From the NCBI GenBank assembly GCA_017404125.1, contig JAFRCZ010000182.1, forward strand, positions 1 to 5,650: a DNA stretch of 5,650 nucleotides, read 5' to 3'. The position numbers were made by a program, and so were the translations under genes. The notes below the pieces were generated by a model. The model made no database searches, was not told the origin of the DNA, and worked only from the letters and a program-made list of their open reading frames with translations. Source of the stretch: Methanobrevibacter sp. GTDB taxonomy: Archaea; Methanobacteriota; Methanobacteria; Methanobacteriales; Methanobacteriaceae. Of the stretch, positions 4,938 to 5,650 are shown one piece after another (the stretch's first letter is position 1; every line of letters starts with the position of its first letter).

Positions 4938-5650
4938 CTAAAATTCATTTGCAAGATATGATAAGAATATTGATGCTGCAGTTAAATCAGCTGTTGTTCC
5001 AGGATTGCGCTTATTTTCATAGAGATAATCATCAAATTCCAATAGCTTTTCTACAAAGGAATCATCATCCTTGAATTCCAAAATCTCTTTTGCTTTTAAA
5101 GAAACAGACTCTGCAACTTCATTACCATATTTTCTTGAAATCAAAGTGTCTGGAATTTGAGATAAGATAGTCATGAATGTTAAAACGGTAGCCTTATTGA
5201 TTACATCCACATCATCACAACTTTTCCAAAAGTTTGAGAAGGTAGGATAACCTATTTCAAAGCAAACAGGCATTTTATTGGTGAGTTCATTAGCTAATCT
5301 GTCCCATCCTGCTGAAATTTCCAATACATCAAACATTGTTTGATTATTAGCCCGCAATTCATCTTTAGCCTTTTCACTCATAACATCAAACTCTTCCTGA
5401 TCTCCCATTCCTCCAGCATCTGCAACGTTAATGGCATCATAAAGGTTAACGGCATCCTCAACAGTTGTAGCATCCATCAAACGACCTACATTTTCCTGGA
5501 TTTCATCAAAATTACTGCTGATTGCAGCTGCCGCAGCTATTGGAATGCACATCATCATAATGCCTAAATTGGTATTGGTTTCAATCCATTTATTGGTTTC
5601 ATTAACAGCTTGAAAAATGTATTTGCCTAATTCTGCTTTAGATAAGTCAT
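4938..5650 (-). CDS. CitG-like triphosphoribosyl-dephospho-CoA synthase family protein (5' end outside window)
   Basis: The frame stays open to the window edge, with first full codon at 5648, so 236 C-terminal residues are visible. The family is usually ~280-300 residues, so roughly 50 N-terminal residues are missing. The ATG at 5558 is internal: the preceding codons give NETNKWIETNTNLGI, containing the conserved NTNLG signature. Other family blocks, numbered from the first visible residue, are IPIAAAAA (35-42), YDAINVADAGGMG (70-82), VCFEIGYPTF (128-137), PDTLISRKYG (166-175) and NPGTTADLTAA (215-225). In bacteria CitG makes 2'-(5''-triphosphoribosyl)-3'-dephospho-CoA from ATP and dephospho-CoA for the citrate lyase or malonate decarboxylase prosthetic group. 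No such enzyme is encoded here, and methanogens of this kind are not known for citrate lyase, so the archaeal substrate is uncertain. It ends in TAG, 246 bp before pheS. Family assignment is firm; the exact reaction is not. Confidence 0.8.
   Translation of the reverse strand, partial: DLSKAELGKYIFQAVNETNKWIETNTNLGIMMMCIPIAAAAAISSNFDEIQENVGRLMDATTVEDAVNLYDAINVADAGGMGDQEEFDVMSEKAKDELRANNQTMFDVLEISAGWDRLANELTNKMPVCFEIGYPTFSNFWKSCDDVDVINKATVLTFMTILSQIPDTLISRKYGNEVAESVSLKAKEILEFKDDDSFVEKLLEFDDYLYENKRNPGTTADLTAASIFLSYLANEF

Noticed and set aside
4938..5558. CitG-like gene starting at the ATG at 5558
   Set aside because: The frame continues upstream to the edge and encodes the conserved NTNLG block, so this ATG is internal to the protein.

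Overview
The window is a strongly AT-rich piece of an archaeal chromosome, most likely a methanogen of the order Methanobacteriales close to Methanobrevibacter. The evidence is an archaeal-type PheS with N-terminal winged-helix domains, a free-standing C-terminal fragment of family B DNA polymerase (the split PolB known from Methanothermobacter), an exonuclease III of the Mth212 type, GGTG-type ribosome binding sites a few bases before most starts, archaeal TATA/BRE-like promoters and oligo-T terminators. The genus is inferred from these features; no search was run.

Layout from left to right: a HAD-superfamily phosphatase (19-699, minus); PolB2, the small subunit of the split replicative polymerase, ending in a PCNA-binding motif (863-1543, minus); a 336-bp non-coding region (1544-1879) with an 11-bp-phased repeat array and a large dyad; a small winged-helix regulator, the only plus-strand gene (1880-2149); a convergent terminator region (2150-2251); an exonuclease III family AP/uracil endonuclease (2252-3028, minus); phenylalanyl-tRNA synthetase alpha subunit pheS (3144-4691, minus); and a CitG-like triphosphoribosyl-dephospho-CoA synthase family gene that runs off the right edge (4938-5650, minus, N-terminus missing).

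The minus-strand genes are separated by 115-250 bp AT-rich gaps holding T-tracts and promoter-like boxes, so they look like separate transcription units rather than one operon. PolB2 and the exonuclease III are both genome-maintenance proteins. The locus numbers of their Methanothermobacter counterparts (Mth208 and Mth212) are close together, so this looks like an old neighbourhood. PheS and the CitG-like gene have no evident functional link to them.

The coding part is mostly ordinary. The least explained element is the 1663-1739 array: heptamer ATATCTA on an 11-bp period, arranged as an 18-bp inverted repeat (16/18 matching arms) between the divergent polB2 and regulator genes. It looks like a multi-site operator. 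Secondary points are an Asp-to-Asn change in HAD motif IV, the exact break point and PIP box of PolB2, and the unexplained presence of a CitG-family protein in a methanogen.
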